Assembly (NCBI GenBank): GCA_001579985.1
Contig: LRSR01010673.1
Location: forward strand, 1-21,028
Length of the DNA: 21,028 bases
Direction: 5' to 3'
Origin: Hypsibius dujardini
Taxonomy: Eukaryota; Tardigrada; Eutardigrada; Parachela; Hypsibiidae
The notes beneath the pieces are model-generated. The model was not told the DNA's origin, did no database searches, and saw nothing but the letters and a program-made list of their open reading frames with translations. Position numbers and translations under genes: made by a program. This document shows, piece by piece, positions 1 to 9,473 of the stretch (position 1 is the stretch's first letter; every line of letters begins with the position of its first letter).

Positions 1-63
1 AAGCCGGACGAAAAGGATGCGACAGACGTGGCAAATGTCGAGAACGCCAAGCCTTCGGGTTGA
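1..63 (+). CDS. possible 3' coding end of an unidentified gene (partial)
   Basis: The first frame is open from the window edge and gives about 20 residues, beginning KPDEKDATDV and ending NAKPSG before a TGA at 61-63. The peptide is charged and low in hydrophobic residues, like a disordered protein tail. Nothing in it identifies a family. The gene would run towards RPLP0, tail to tail. No AATAAA is seen downstream before RPLP0. A 21-codon open frame can occur by chance, so this is only a candidate. Confidence 0.3.
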   Translation, partial: KPDEKDATDVANVENAKPSG

Positions 64-554
64 TGTTGCATGGGACTGATTTGTCTGTATGGAAAAACTT
101 TTGCATATAGAGTAGTCGGGATCCGAGTCGCGTATACTATAAGACTACAGCTACAACCTCTCTTAATTCTCTGCCTTTCCTAAATTACACTTCGCTGACT
201 TACATTTTCGCTAATACGTTGCTGTTTTCTCATCTTCCTTTTCGATAATTGATTGCTAGTTGCTTCCAAACCTGACCGTGAGCGGTATGTCTTGCGAAGA
301 CGAAAAAGAAACACGAATTGGCCTTCGTTAGTTCCTTTTCATCTGTAGTAGCACATGTGTCAACAAGATGGCCCTAACCTAGTCAAGCCATTTAGCTCGC
401 TCAGTGCACGCCAACCGAGGTAAGTGGCCTGATTCGGTTAGTGCTATCTTGCGGGCACGTATGTATGTGTAGGCAGACATGACTGCTCCCCTAAGCCCCA
501 GTGTTCTGCCTGTTCCGTCTGTGTGAAAAACTGCGAGACAGTGCGATGAATGCT
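64..554. other. intergenic stretch between an upstream gene end and RPLP0
   Basis: No coding exon, RNA gene or repeat is visible here. It would hold the 3'UTR of the upstream gene, if that gene is real, and the sequence downstream of the RPLP0 cleavage site. A 120-codon minus-strand frame overlapping 444-806 is mostly the RPLP0 last exon read in the wrong frame. Confidence 0.5.
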
Positions 555-560
555 TTTATT
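555..560 (-). promoter_or_regulatory. polyadenylation signal of RPLP0
   Basis: The minus strand reads AATAAA here, 39 bases past the RPLP0 stop codon. This gives a very short 3'UTR, as is usual for ribosomal protein genes. Confidence 0.75.
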
Positions 561-598
561 TTCATCGAGAACCGAGACGAAATAGAAACCGAGCAAGT

Positions 599-2262
599 TT
601 AGTCGAAAAGACCACCAAAACCGGCACCATCCTCCTCCTCCTCTTCTTTCTCCTCCTTTGCGGGCTTCTTCTCTTCCTTCGCCGCAGCTGGTGCGGCGGC
701 TGCGGCCTTTGGAGCAGCTGCAGCGGCGGCCGCAGCAAACTTCGAAGGATCCTTCAGGATTTCCAGGATCTACAAACGAACGAGACAACGGCGTCAGAAT
801 GCACATCAGAACCTCTTAACAGCAGAAAAATTACCTTTTCGGCCTGCTTGAATGACAAATCGCTGGTGGATGCAACAGCGATCAAGTTCTTGTAGCCATT
901 CAGCACGGAGTGCGGCACAGACACCTTGGTGGGATAACCAACCGCCAAGCTGAGAGCAGCAACGTTGGACATGCCCTGAAAATGAAATGCGAGAAGTCGT
1001 TTTCATTCCGTGCGAACCCCAAAAACCGGCCCAAAACAGAAGGACTAAAGGAAAAACTAAAATGTACTGAAACATGACAAAACAAACCTCCAAGAATTTG
1101 GCTCGAAGAACATCGGGCGTGATGTCCAAAATCGACGGATCGTAAGTCGAGCCGTTGTCGTACACCTGACGCACCACCAAACCGTAGGAGAAGGGATAGA
1201 TCTTCAACATGTTCAACAGCGTAGCTTCGGACGCTCCGACGCGATCTCCTTGCTTGACGAGATGTACTTCAGTCTGTAAGAAGCAGCAAAACACGAAAAT
1301 TCAGAGGACAATTTTGTAATAAGCAAACACCTATACGCAAAGCATGGTCACTTTCTCAGCTCGGGTACGCGTGTTAATCTCAGAGAGCATAACTGAGAGG
1401 CCGTGGGCCTCCTATTTCTAGGTACGGCATCAGAGAGTCTCAATCCGCGCTTTCATCCTAATGGTGACTGCTGGTGGATCTTATTCACTTCTGCCAATCA
1501 GGCACGCTTACCAAGATTTCAATTGTTCCCTTAGCGATCTTGGTGGGGATTTGCAGGGCCTGGAAGAAAGAGGTTTTCTCGGGACCCAGACCGGTGTTCT
1601 GCGGCGGCACCTTGACATCAACCGGGGCGAGGGCACCCGCCTTCGCTGGAGCGGCCACCTTTAAGTAAAAACATAAATTGTGCAATGAACTAATCAACCA
1701 ATCAACTGTCGATCACAACGGCATACCTTATTAGCCACCAACAAGGTCCGAACTTCGGCTAAGTCTCCCTTCGTGAAGACGAATCCGATGTTTTCCTTGA
1801 TATGCGGCAGCAACCTGCAACATTCCAAAAAATTAATCCCCAGAAAACAATCAAACCGATAAGCGATTTTTCCAGAAACTCAACCAAAAGCGAAAAAATT
1901 GTCAGATTAGCGACGTCAAAGTAAAATCAATGCTGCCTAAAAAGACCCTCATCAACACGGGACAGTCATCAACCAATCTTTTTCTTGGCTTCCCCCTGAC
2001 AAATTCCTCAAGGCGTATTTGCAGTCGCTTACTTTTCCAGCGTCGGGTTGGACTCCAGATTGCCGCGCAGTGCCTTGCGGATCATGGTGTTCTTTCCATT
2101 GAGGACGACGGCCTGGCCTCGGAGCGAAATGCGGATCTGCTGCATCTGCTTCGAGCCGACATTGTCCACTCCCACCACGAAGCATCGTGGGTACTCCTCG
2201 AAGAGTTCGACTAGCTTGGTGAAGTATGCGGCCTTCCAGGCGGTCCTGTCTTCTCGAACCAT
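599..2262 (-). CDS. RPLP0: 60S acidic ribosomal protein P0
   Basis: Coding exons on the minus strand are 2262-2033, 1814-1727, 1658-1512, 1273-1088, 975-835 and 769-599. They join in phase to 320 residues; human P0 has 317. P0 forms the base of the ribosomal stalk, binds 28S rRNA and the L12 protein, and carries P1/P2 dimers that recruit translation factors. The N-terminal rRNA-binding domain is clear ([14 protein letters not shown], then [15 protein letters not shown]), as are the [26 protein letters not shown] and GYKNLIAVA blocks [each within the family consensus]. An Ala/Pro hinge and an acidic tail follow. The start at 2262 gives the conserved N-terminus directly. The tail ends [15 protein letters not shown]. 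Animal stalk proteins normally end in SDDDMGFGLFD or close to it, so this one has no serine or methionine there and has one extra glycine. All donors are GT and all acceptors AG. Confidence 0.97.
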
Positions 2263-2302
2263 CTTTGTGGATTTCAAGAGAGCCCAAATTGGGTTTAAAG
2301 AC

Positions 2303-2379
2303 CTGCAACAAAAACGAACACGTAAAGAAATCAGCTGTGGCAATGAAGAAAATATTTTTATTTCCCATACGACTCTTAC
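2303..2379 (-). other. putative 5'UTR intron of RPLP0
   Basis: On the minus strand, CTG|GTAAGAG at 2380/2379 and TTGCAG|GTCTTT at 2303/2302 make a 77-base intron, 40 bases before the start codon. A leader exon upstream of it would be pyrimidine-rich around 2390-2430. That fits the 5' terminal oligopyrimidine leaders of ribosomal protein genes, but no transcription start can be fixed from sequence. Confidence 0.6.
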
Positions 2380-2430
2380 CAGGACTTGATTTAGAGATGG
2401 AAAAACGTGGTGGAGAGGTGGCGGACCAAA

Positions 2431-2815
2431 ATGTGGAGGAATTTCCGGAGAAATTTTGCGATTAAATGCCGATGTGGCGACCCGGGTTTCTTCTTTCAAG
2501 CTGATCGCACTCGCTCACATGCGGCATCGGCATGCGATCACAATTCCAGTTCCATTCTTCCAAAAAAAACTCCCAATTGCACTGTATGGGCACGACTACC
2601 AGACATCCAATTCCAACATGGCCTTCCACAGTGGATCCGATTATTTTGCCCGAGTCGTACATCCCGGTCAGCGGATCTTTTAACCGAGCATAGGGTGACA
2701 AGAGGCCTGATCAATCGATCGATTGAATGCATGAAGGTGCTGTTGAGCTAACATCAAACAGCAGTTTCCATAGATTTGCAAATATTCTACGGTAATCTCC
2801 CGCGAAACTGCTGCT
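2431..2815. promoter_or_regulatory. divergent promoter region of RPLP0 and the Mpv17-family gene
   Basis: About 390 bases separate the probable RPLP0 leader from the first possible start codon of the Mpv17-family gene. The two genes point away from each other, so this short stretch must carry both promoters or one bidirectional promoter. No TATA box stands out for either direction. Open frames here occur on both strands and overlap each other, and none resembles a protein. Confidence 0.5.
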
Positions 2816-4257
2816 ATGGTCAGTCTGCCATTGTTTTGGTCTGCGAAGATCGTCCTGCTGCAGAAATCCCCTCGCCATATTGCCAATGTTTTGGGTAGAT
2901 TTCATTCCGGGTTGAGGAATCCAGGTGAGGACGGAATATTGAGAAAAAAATTGCCTAAAAACACCCCAAAATGTTCATCTCGTAATCACGTGAATTTGCC
3001 TTTCCCCGCAGGTCTTCGCCAGATTCAAGTGCCCCTTCGAACTCTCTCAAAAATGACTGCTGCACCGGAAGCGCGCCCGCCCGCTAATGGAAACGCAATA
3101 GTGAGATTTTGGAACGGCTACCTTCGATTTACCGGTAAAGTTAAGGGAATCATCTGTCTTTCCCGATGTCTTTTCTAGTTTTCTCAACTTTTAGTGGTCT
3201 AACGAGCTATTGATGTTCAGCGTACTAAGAATGTGAAATTTTTTTGAATCGAATCGAGGGAGAGCTGCGGCAGTCAGGGGGAGCGACGTGAGTCAGGCTC
3301 ACGATCAGAGCTGACGAAATTGAACTGAACATTTTTATTTTATACATTCAGAGTTTAAATAAAGTACCAGCAAAATCTAAGTAAAGTTTAGGTATTCAAA
3401 TTTTCCAGCAAAACTTTCAGTCTTCATTTGAAACACATGTTAATTAAAATGAGTTAAGTACAGTACTGTTAAAAAGTAATGTTGAAAGTGTTTTCGACAG
3501 GTTGTTTGATTGATTGGATTAAATCTTCAGGGCCTGTGTAATCTTTTGCTTGATTGATAGATCAGTATAAGCTGCTCAAATAGTTGTCTGTGACGTCGCA
3601 GTGCTAGTACTAACACTGCTTTCGCCGATTTATTTGGATGCTTTCATCTGAAAGCCAAGTATTTACAGATGCATATCCCCTTCGGACCCAAGGCCTCACG
3701 GCAGTCATTTTCGCGGGTCTTGGAAATTTTATCTCACAGACTGTTGTGGAGAAACGCTCTCTCAGAACTCTCGACTGGAACAGTATTATCAAGTTCATGG
3801 TGATTGGCGGCACTGTCACATTTCCCATTATAAGGAGCTGGTTCTGGACACTGGAAAGGATAGTGAAGCCTAGCCGATTCGCAGCGGTAAAGAAGGTTCT
3901 CATCGATCAGCTTTTATTTGCGCCGGTCTTCTTGGCGTCATTTATTTTGCTGATGGGCTGCGTCGAGGGAACGGGTTGGGAGGATGCAAAGGAGAGGCTT
4001 TCGCATGTAAGATATTGATTTCACAAATTTCTCTAACCAGTTCCTTCAGCTCGAACATTGATAACTAATCTGACAGACAATGAAACATAGGGGCAGTTAA
4101 ACCGAAGGACAAGGTATAGACAGACACTGACGGACAGTCACCCATTCAGACGGAGAAAGACAGTCTCAGACAGAAAATTACCGAAAAAAAAAACAGGCAG
4201 ATAGAGAGACAGACAGGTGGGCAGACGGGTGGGCAGACAGACAGGCTGACAATCAGT

Positions 4258-4288
<31 letters not shown>

Positions 4289-4700
4289 AAAGACAGAAAG
4301 ACAGAAAGACAGGCAAGACTGCCAGATAGACAGCGAGACAGCCGGCGGCTCCTCTGAGCTTCGAAGCCGCTCTTTTTCCATCAGGGCATTGTAGTTGGGG
4401 CAATACTGATATGTCACTTTTCATTGATTCAGGATTGGGTGAACGTTATGATGAGCAATTACCAGCTATGGCCCGCTGCACAATTCATAAACTTCTATTT
4501 TGTTCCGTTTAATCAGCGCATCTTATTCGGAAGGTATTAATAAATTGATAATAATGTCATTAATGGATTGTTTCGTTGTCAGGTCGCGCTAATGCTCGCT
4601 TTTGTACTTTTACAGTCTGGTGTCGTTGGGATGGAATGTCTACTTAGCATTCGTTGTCCGGCAAGGCACCGGTGGATCCCGGGGCATCCCAAAAGCCTGA
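2816..4700 (+). CDS. Mpv17/PMP22-family inner-membrane protein
   Basis: Exons are 2816-2924 (tentative), 3012-3134, 3669-4006, 4433-4533 and 4616-4700. Starting at the ATG at 3053 gives 201 residues; starting at 2816, with intron 2925-3011 removed, gives 251. Mpv17-family proteins are small four-helix membrane proteins of mitochondria or peroxisomes; human MPV17 is needed for mitochondrial DNA upkeep. Family landmarks in order are RFTDAYPLRTQGLTAVIFAG, then GNFISQTVVEK, KKVLIDQLLFAP, GCVEG, and the signature WPAAQFINFYFVP followed by SLGWNVYLAF. The KKVLIDQ, GCVEG and WPAAQF blocks look closest to MPV17L2, a mitochondrial ribosome-assembly factor, while the first helix looks more like MPV17, so the subfamily is left open. 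The long form has no acidic residue in its first 55 and many Arg/Lys, as in a mitochondrial presequence. Intron 4007-4432 holds an AGAC array. The C-terminus after the last helix is short and Gly-rich. Confidence 0.9.
4119..4347 (+). repeat. AGAC tetranucleotide array in an Mpv17 intron
   Basis: This is an imperfect array of AGAC/GGAC-type tetramers, purest at about 4258-4310, with interrupted ACAG and GGGCAGAC variants on either side. It lies inside intron 4007-4432 and belongs to the same family as the GTCT arrays elsewhere in the window, read from the other strand. Confidence 0.9.
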
Positions 4701-4725
4701 ACTGTCTAATATTTGTTCCTTAAAA

Positions 4726-4731
4726 AATAAA
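4726..4731 (+). promoter_or_regulatory. polyadenylation signal of the Mpv17-family gene
   Basis: AATAAA occurs 25 bases after the stop codon, so the 3'UTR is very short. This supports the stop at 4698-4700 as the true end of the gene. Confidence 0.75.
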
Positions 4732-4766
4732 AGGTTTCGGTGCTTTCCCTTGAGAGGTTTTTCGGT

Positions 4767-4808
4767 GTTACCGTTGTTGATGTTACCGGTGTTACCGGTG
4801 TTACCGTT
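4767..4808 (+). repeat. short 9-bp tandem repeat
   Basis: The unit GTTACCGGT is repeated about four times with small changes. It lies just past the Mpv17 polyadenylation signal. No function is evident. Confidence 0.7.
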
Positions 4809-5465
4809 TGTTCACTTTGTGTGTTCACGGACACTTCGACTGTTTGATCGGACTTGGGCGTGCCCTCACCCCTCCATACACGGCATGGTTTTTCAGACTT
4901 TTACTGTAGTTCCTGAGTATAATCTGCAACAAGCTGCCTAATGCGTTTGTGCTTGTACGTATTTCCCACGAAATCATGGCTTCCGCCAGATGGCCGCATA
5001 ATGCACACAGGCTGTAGTTGATTGTAAAGCAAACGATTGCACTGTTGATCTATCGGTGACACCTTGTCGACGCAGTGCTAAATCAATCTTATACCCGTAA
5101 AACTGCACGGCATTTTTGGCCTTCATGACTTGTGTACATCGATTAATTCTATTTCCGGTAGGATGCCTTGAAAGGCAATTTGACACTTTTTCGTTGGATT
5201 TTATTGTCTTTCAAAGGTTCATGTTTTTATCATACTCCAACGGAAATGAGATCAAATTCAGCCTCGAGAGGAACCGGTATTTTGCTGCAGCTGCGCGTTC
5301 TATAGAAGTCCGCTGATCCAGTCTGAGACTCCCACGCAGACAAGTCCTGAGGCGGGTACGAAACATTGGCGTTTTGCTATCGAGCTTTTCTAATCAGTGT
5401 TAGGTTAGGATAGACCGCGATAGTTTAATTGCTATCCACCCAGTTGAGCAACGTCCTTCCAAAAG
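4809..5465. other. intergenic stretch upstream of the glutathione transferase
   Basis: No exon or RNA gene is visible. Short overlapping open frames occur on both strands (for example 4974-5186 minus and 5116-5316 plus) but none resembles a protein. It should hold the promoter and leader of the glutathione transferase. I could not find an unambiguous antioxidant-response element. Confidence 0.5.
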
Positions 5466-5797
5466 ATGTCCCGAATCGCATCCAGCCAGGGCCCAAAGAC
5501 GGCACCGAAACCTAACCTCGTCACAGCAGCTCCGTCTTTTCGATTGTATTATTTCAACATCAAAGCCAGGGGAGAAGTTATACGGCTGATATTCCATGCG
5601 GTTGGTGCAAAGTTTGATGATGTCCGGGTGGAAGACAACACAGGCTGGGCAAAATTGAAAACAGGTTTGCTTGTCCGACGAAACAGCATTGTCCAATCTA
5701 CAAATTTGCTGCAGCTAGATCGCTTGACTTATGTCTGCCTGCCTCTGTGTGTCTTTCTGTCTGTGTTTTTGTCTGTTTGTTTGTCTGTCTGTCTGTG

Positions 5798-5846
<49 letters not shown>

Positions 5847-5893
5847 TCTTGTCTGTTTGTCTGCTTATTTGCCTGCCTACCTGCCCGCCTGCC

Positions 5894-5924
<31 letters not shown>

Positions 5925-7009
5925 TTATCTTTTTGTCTGTTTGTCTGCTTATTTGCCTGCCTACCTGCCCGCCTGCCTGTCTGTCTGCCTTTCTGTCTTT
6001 CTATCTGGAGTCTGTCTGCAATTTGCATTACTCAATGCGTCTGCCTGTCAATTTAAGCTTGGTTTTTTCTGTCCACCCAGTCGCAACCGTTTTTCTCGGG
6101 GATTGTCTCATTGTAATCTGAGAGTCACCGCAAACAGTAATTCTGTATTTTTGTTTTTTACATTAAGACATGCCTCTGCGCACACTGCCGACATTGGAAT
6201 TCGACGGAATGCAGTTGGGACAAACAATGTCTATTGCTCGCTATTTGGCGCTGGAATTTGGTAAGCGAAAGCTCCTGCGGCAACTTTTGCCTGGGAGATT
6301 TTGACATATTGACTTGCCTGTCAGAAAGTGGACAGCAAAACTTCTTATAGCAATACCTCTTTATATCAGGTTTGAGAGGACAGGGTGTTTACGAGCAGGC
6401 CTTGGTTGATTCCGCTGCGGAAACCGCGGACGATCTTTTGTCCGATTTCCTGGAGGTAGTGTTCATCGATCGAAATTCGAAAAAGGTAGGCGTGGAGTGA
6501 GCTTTACAGGCACCGACATAGCGCCGCGCTAAAATAAACACAAATTTCACTCATATTGCTTTTTTAGGGAGAGGCAAAACGCAACTTCGTAGAGCACATT
6601 CTGCCGCAGACACTGCAGCAACTGGATCGCTACCAAAAGCAGCACAGTTCCGAATACGGCTACATCGTCGGAAACGGGGTACAAAAAGCAGTCAACTATG
6701 TAGCAGGTGCAGTAAAAAATGACACCCAAACTCTTGTTCTTCGATTCCAGCTAACGTTTGCGGATCTTGCCGTGTATAATGTCCTGGATCAAATATTGAC
6801 TTCCGGTATGATTGAATTGGGGTACTATCAGCGATTTCGATATCCGACCGAACTTCGAAAGCGAATTATGACACACGGTACAGTACGCATCGGCATTCAA
6901 CCGTATAAATTGTAATAATGTAAAAAAAATGTCGCAGATTGTGATCGATTCGTATATTTCAGGCGGTCTGATGCGATACCTCAATAACCGTCCAAGAACC
7001 AAAATCTGA
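5466..7009 (+). CDS. sigma-class glutathione S-transferase
   Basis: Exons are 5466-5664, 6168-6260, 6370-6485, 6568-6678, 6751-6877 and 6963-7009, all GT/AG, giving 230 residues. The enzyme conjugates glutathione to electrophiles or isomerises prostaglandin-type substrates in the cytosol. The N-terminal thioredoxin-like domain holds FRLYYFNIKARGEVIRL (catalytic Tyr at residue 29), then GWAKLKTDMPLRTLPTLEF and the glutathione-site motif LGQTMSIARYLA (residues 83-94). The helical domain holds GNGLTFADLAVYNVLD and ends YLNNRPRTKI, the usual sigma-class finish. The first 24 residues (MSRIASSQGPKTAPKPNLVT and on) precede the domain and are unusual in length; sigma enzymes normally start close to the first beta strand. 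No hydrophobic signal is seen in the extension. Exon 5 runs to 6877; stopping at the GT at 6806 would lose a conserved helix. Intron 1 is packed with a GTCT array. Confidence 0.95.
5730..6045 (+). repeat. GTCT/GCCT microsatellite array in glutathione transferase intron 1
   Basis: Most of intron 5665-6167 is GTCT, GTTT and GCCT tetramers. It contains a higher-order duplication: the variant-rich block starting at 5851 recurs from 5935, an offset of 84 bases, with TTATTTGCCTGCC in both copies. Reading frames of 99 to 196 codons across this stretch are repeat translations (CLSVCLSV or DRQTDRQT). Confidence 0.95.
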
Positions 7010-7160
7010 ACGTCCTCATTTGAGGCAAATCACTTTCATTTCTGAATACCATGTCACCGGTTGGAGTTCACTATACACAAAAATGTAAAAGCCAAAATCA
7101 CAATGACCGCTCGAGCATGTTGGTGTGGTGTGGATTAAAAATGTCGATCACTGAAAGAAC
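7010..7160. other. convergent 3' ends of glutathione transferase and NAA30
   Basis: Only 151 bases lie between the two stop codons, so the two 3'UTRs must be short or must overlap as antisense. No AATAAA is seen on either strand, so cleavage probably uses variant signals or sites inside the opposite gene. Confidence 0.6.
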
Positions 7161-8783
7161 TCATGCTTTTGGTTGTTCCTGCGGAAGATCCAATTGCAGA
7201 GATTCCATCAGTGACATTTTCCCACGTTCCCGAATAACCGCTGGAAAGCGCAGCCAGAGTTTTAATCTGAAGGCATCGACTCCGTTGAGGTAGTACTTGA
7301 GCAGGCGTTTATGCCGAGCGAAGCCAAGATTTTCATACAAGCGCAAGGCGGCTTCGTTGGTGGTTTCCGTTTCAAGAACAACCTGCAGGTACGGAAGTCA
7401 GTTAGTCTAGAAAAAAACATCACCGAAAGCCCCCTCCTAAGCTTTTAGTTCATCTATCGTCCTACCTCGTCACATCCATTGTTTATTAAAGACTCTACAG
7501 AATGAATGACCAGAGCGGTACCTGCAAAGACAGTCAAACAGACTACCATTACGATATGTCGAATGAATTTCCACACAACACATACTAGACTACGAAGTGA
7601 TCAGTGTCTGTCTGTATGTCTTTGTCTGTCTCTCTGTCCACCTGTCTGTCTGTCCACCTGTCTGTCCACCTGTCTGTCCACCTGTCTGTCCACCTGTCTG
7701 TCCACCTGTCTGTCCACCTGTCTGTCCACCTGTCTATGTGTCTTTCCGTCGGCCTAACGCCTTGCTTGTGTTCGGCATGGCAGTTTACAGAAACAAATCA
7801 GTATCAGTGTGAACAAAAAGACACCCACCGATCTTGACTCGTCGTATTGTTTTATCCACGGCCAGCATAGCGATGTAACCTCTTTTTACTGTTTCCAACC
7901 GAAAGGTCGAATTTTTTGCATTTTCCATCTTGCAAACAATCGCTCCCACAACCTTTCCTTCCTCGTTTACAGCCTGCAAAAAGGGGAAGCATACAGTCGG
8001 AATAATTTCTTGTCACAGTACCCATATCAGTTGATTTATTGAATATCTGAGCCTGGAGGTCCCGTACAGCGTACGTAATACCGGTAGTTTTGGCCTCATC
8101 GGTCAAAGGACACCGGACGGTAGTCTTAATGAACCAAAATTAATACAAACGATACATTTCTGGCATATTAAACTCTACCCGATCTCGTAATAGAGCAAGT
8201 GGTCCAGCCACTTGATACCGCTTCGTTTCCATACGCTTGATTGAACTATTGATGGTGCGCGCCCTGATTCAGTGTAGCGCAATGAAAGTGAATGATTGAT
8301 TGCTCGATCAAGTAATGAAGGCGAGCAACGAGCCAACAACGAAATTCTTTCACGGCTTTTGTTCTTCATGAATTCCTCCTTGTTAATCTGTAGTCTGGTT
8401 AATGATCAGCTTACCAGGTGGCACAACTTAGGCCATTGATAGATGAAATACCGATAGGTATAAATGGAATAAGGCTCGGAGAGATCTCTGGTGATTAAAT
8501 CCATGATTTCGTGCAGGTGATGCTCTCCACCGTAAGTGATGTATCGCACCCCGTGCTCCGCTCCCAATGCAACAAGACTGGTTTTAAGGGAAAGGACTTT
8601 TTGGCGGCGCTCCTCTTCCACTCGCTGCTGACGTTCATGCTCCGGAAGACGGGTAGCTGGTGGTGAAGGAGCCGCCACTGGAGATGTCTCCTTGGTCGCG
8701 GGGCATTGAACGCCGTCCTCTGCTGAATTAATAGAGCTGGAAGCGAGGGACGACAGGACCATTTCAAGACCATCATCCTCCAT
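7161..8783 (-). CDS. NAA30: N-alpha-acetyltransferase 30, NatC catalytic subunit
   Basis: Minus-strand exons are 8783-8415, 7973-7829, 7521-7466 and 7382-7161, giving 263 residues. NatC acetylates nascent chains starting Met-Leu, Met-Ile, Met-Phe and the like at the ribosome, with NAA35 and NAA38. The N-terminal 75 residues are low-complexity (Ser, Pro, Glu, Arg). The GNAT domain then begins at VRYITYGGE, followed by [65 protein letters not shown] and [16 protein letters not shown], all close to the animal NAA30 consensus. Two points are odd. The acetyl-CoA loop reads RRVKIGT (from residue 167) where animal enzymes have RRNGIGT. A 28-residue tail (from [10 protein letters not shown]) follows the LWLR at which human NAA30 ends. 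The start at 8783 (MEDDGLEM) is preferred over one at 8942, whose added residues look like translated leader. Confidence 0.95.
7603..7745 (+). repeat. 12-bp tandem repeat (GTCT family) in NAA30 intron 2
   Basis: After a few GTCT tetramers the unit CTGTCTGTCCAC repeats about eight times. It fills the middle of intron 7522-7828. The 12-base unit is a multiple of three, so all frames stay open and give STCLSTCL or PPVCPPVC, which are not proteins. Confidence 0.93.
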
Positions 8784-9473
8784 TTTAAGCTGCGTACGTG
8801 AATCTAAACGTGCCGGAACAGCAAGAGAAAGGAAAATGCGAGTGAAGTGCAGCCGCCGTGCAGGCGTGCAGTGGCAATGGAAGTGGAAGTGAAGCACAGC
8901 AATGACAGTGTAGCACAGCCACCCAGCCAGCCAGAGCCACAATCGTGGAGCGCAGTGGGGCGGTAGTTAGAGCGGAGACGGAACGGCTGATAACATTCAC
9001 ACACCCGGAGTGATTCATTGATTACACAGATTAGACATTGGGATTGCAAAACCCCAAATCAACCAACTAATTACTTTCGTGTGCAATAAAAATTCGCTAT
9101 GTAGTGTAGTTCCTGTTACGCCTTTTAGTAATTATGATTAAACAACTAACGCTTGCAAATCAGCTCAACACGTTTTAGTTTTATTTTCAGCTTAGTTTTT
9201 TAGTTTAATTTAACCTGTAATTTATATTAGACCCTGCATTAGACCCTTTGGTCACTGCGCATGGTGGATCGGCAGTGCGGTTGGAATAGTTGGGGAGCAG
9301 ATGGTCGGACCAGGAGGATGGTCGGTCCGCGTGGTTGACGGCTAGCCGAGGTTCGTACGTGAATCTTCTGCCAAGATGGGCATCCGTGCGGATATAGCGG
9401 ATTGTCAGCCGGGCGGTGGTCGGTCCGAACGGACTGCTACTCAATGAACTTAGTACGTGTAGTAGTCATTATT
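8784..9473. other. NAA30 leader/promoter side and adjacent gene-free DNA
   Basis: The NAA30 leader and promoter should lie in the first few hundred bases. Positions 9050-9230 are AT-rich. Beyond that, 9240-9440 is GC-richer with several GGTCGG/GGACC words, which may be an eroded outward extension of the inverted repeat at 9474. Open frames on the minus strand (8785-9049, 9205-9444) have no recognisable protein character. Confidence 0.45.

Noticed and set aside
1461-1668. Plus-strand open frames across RPLP0 exon 3
   Set aside because: They are antisense shadows of the conserved P0 coding exon.
5729-6264. Long open frames (up to 196 codons) rich in Cys-Leu-Ser-Val or Asp-Arg-Gln-Thr
   Set aside because: They are translations of the GTCT array inside intron 1 of the glutathione transferase. 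The longest one only starts as the true first exon and then runs through the donor.
6751-6805. Shorter glutathione transferase exon 5 ending at the GT at 6806, followed by an exon at 6950
   Set aside because: Reading on to 6877 stays open and restores the expected helix (FRYPTELRKRIMTH) before YLNNRPRTKI; the short version lacks it.
8175-8369. 64-codon minus-strand frame in NAA30 intron 1
   Set aside because: It lies between exons that already join in phase to the conserved NAA30 sequence, and it matches nothing in the family.
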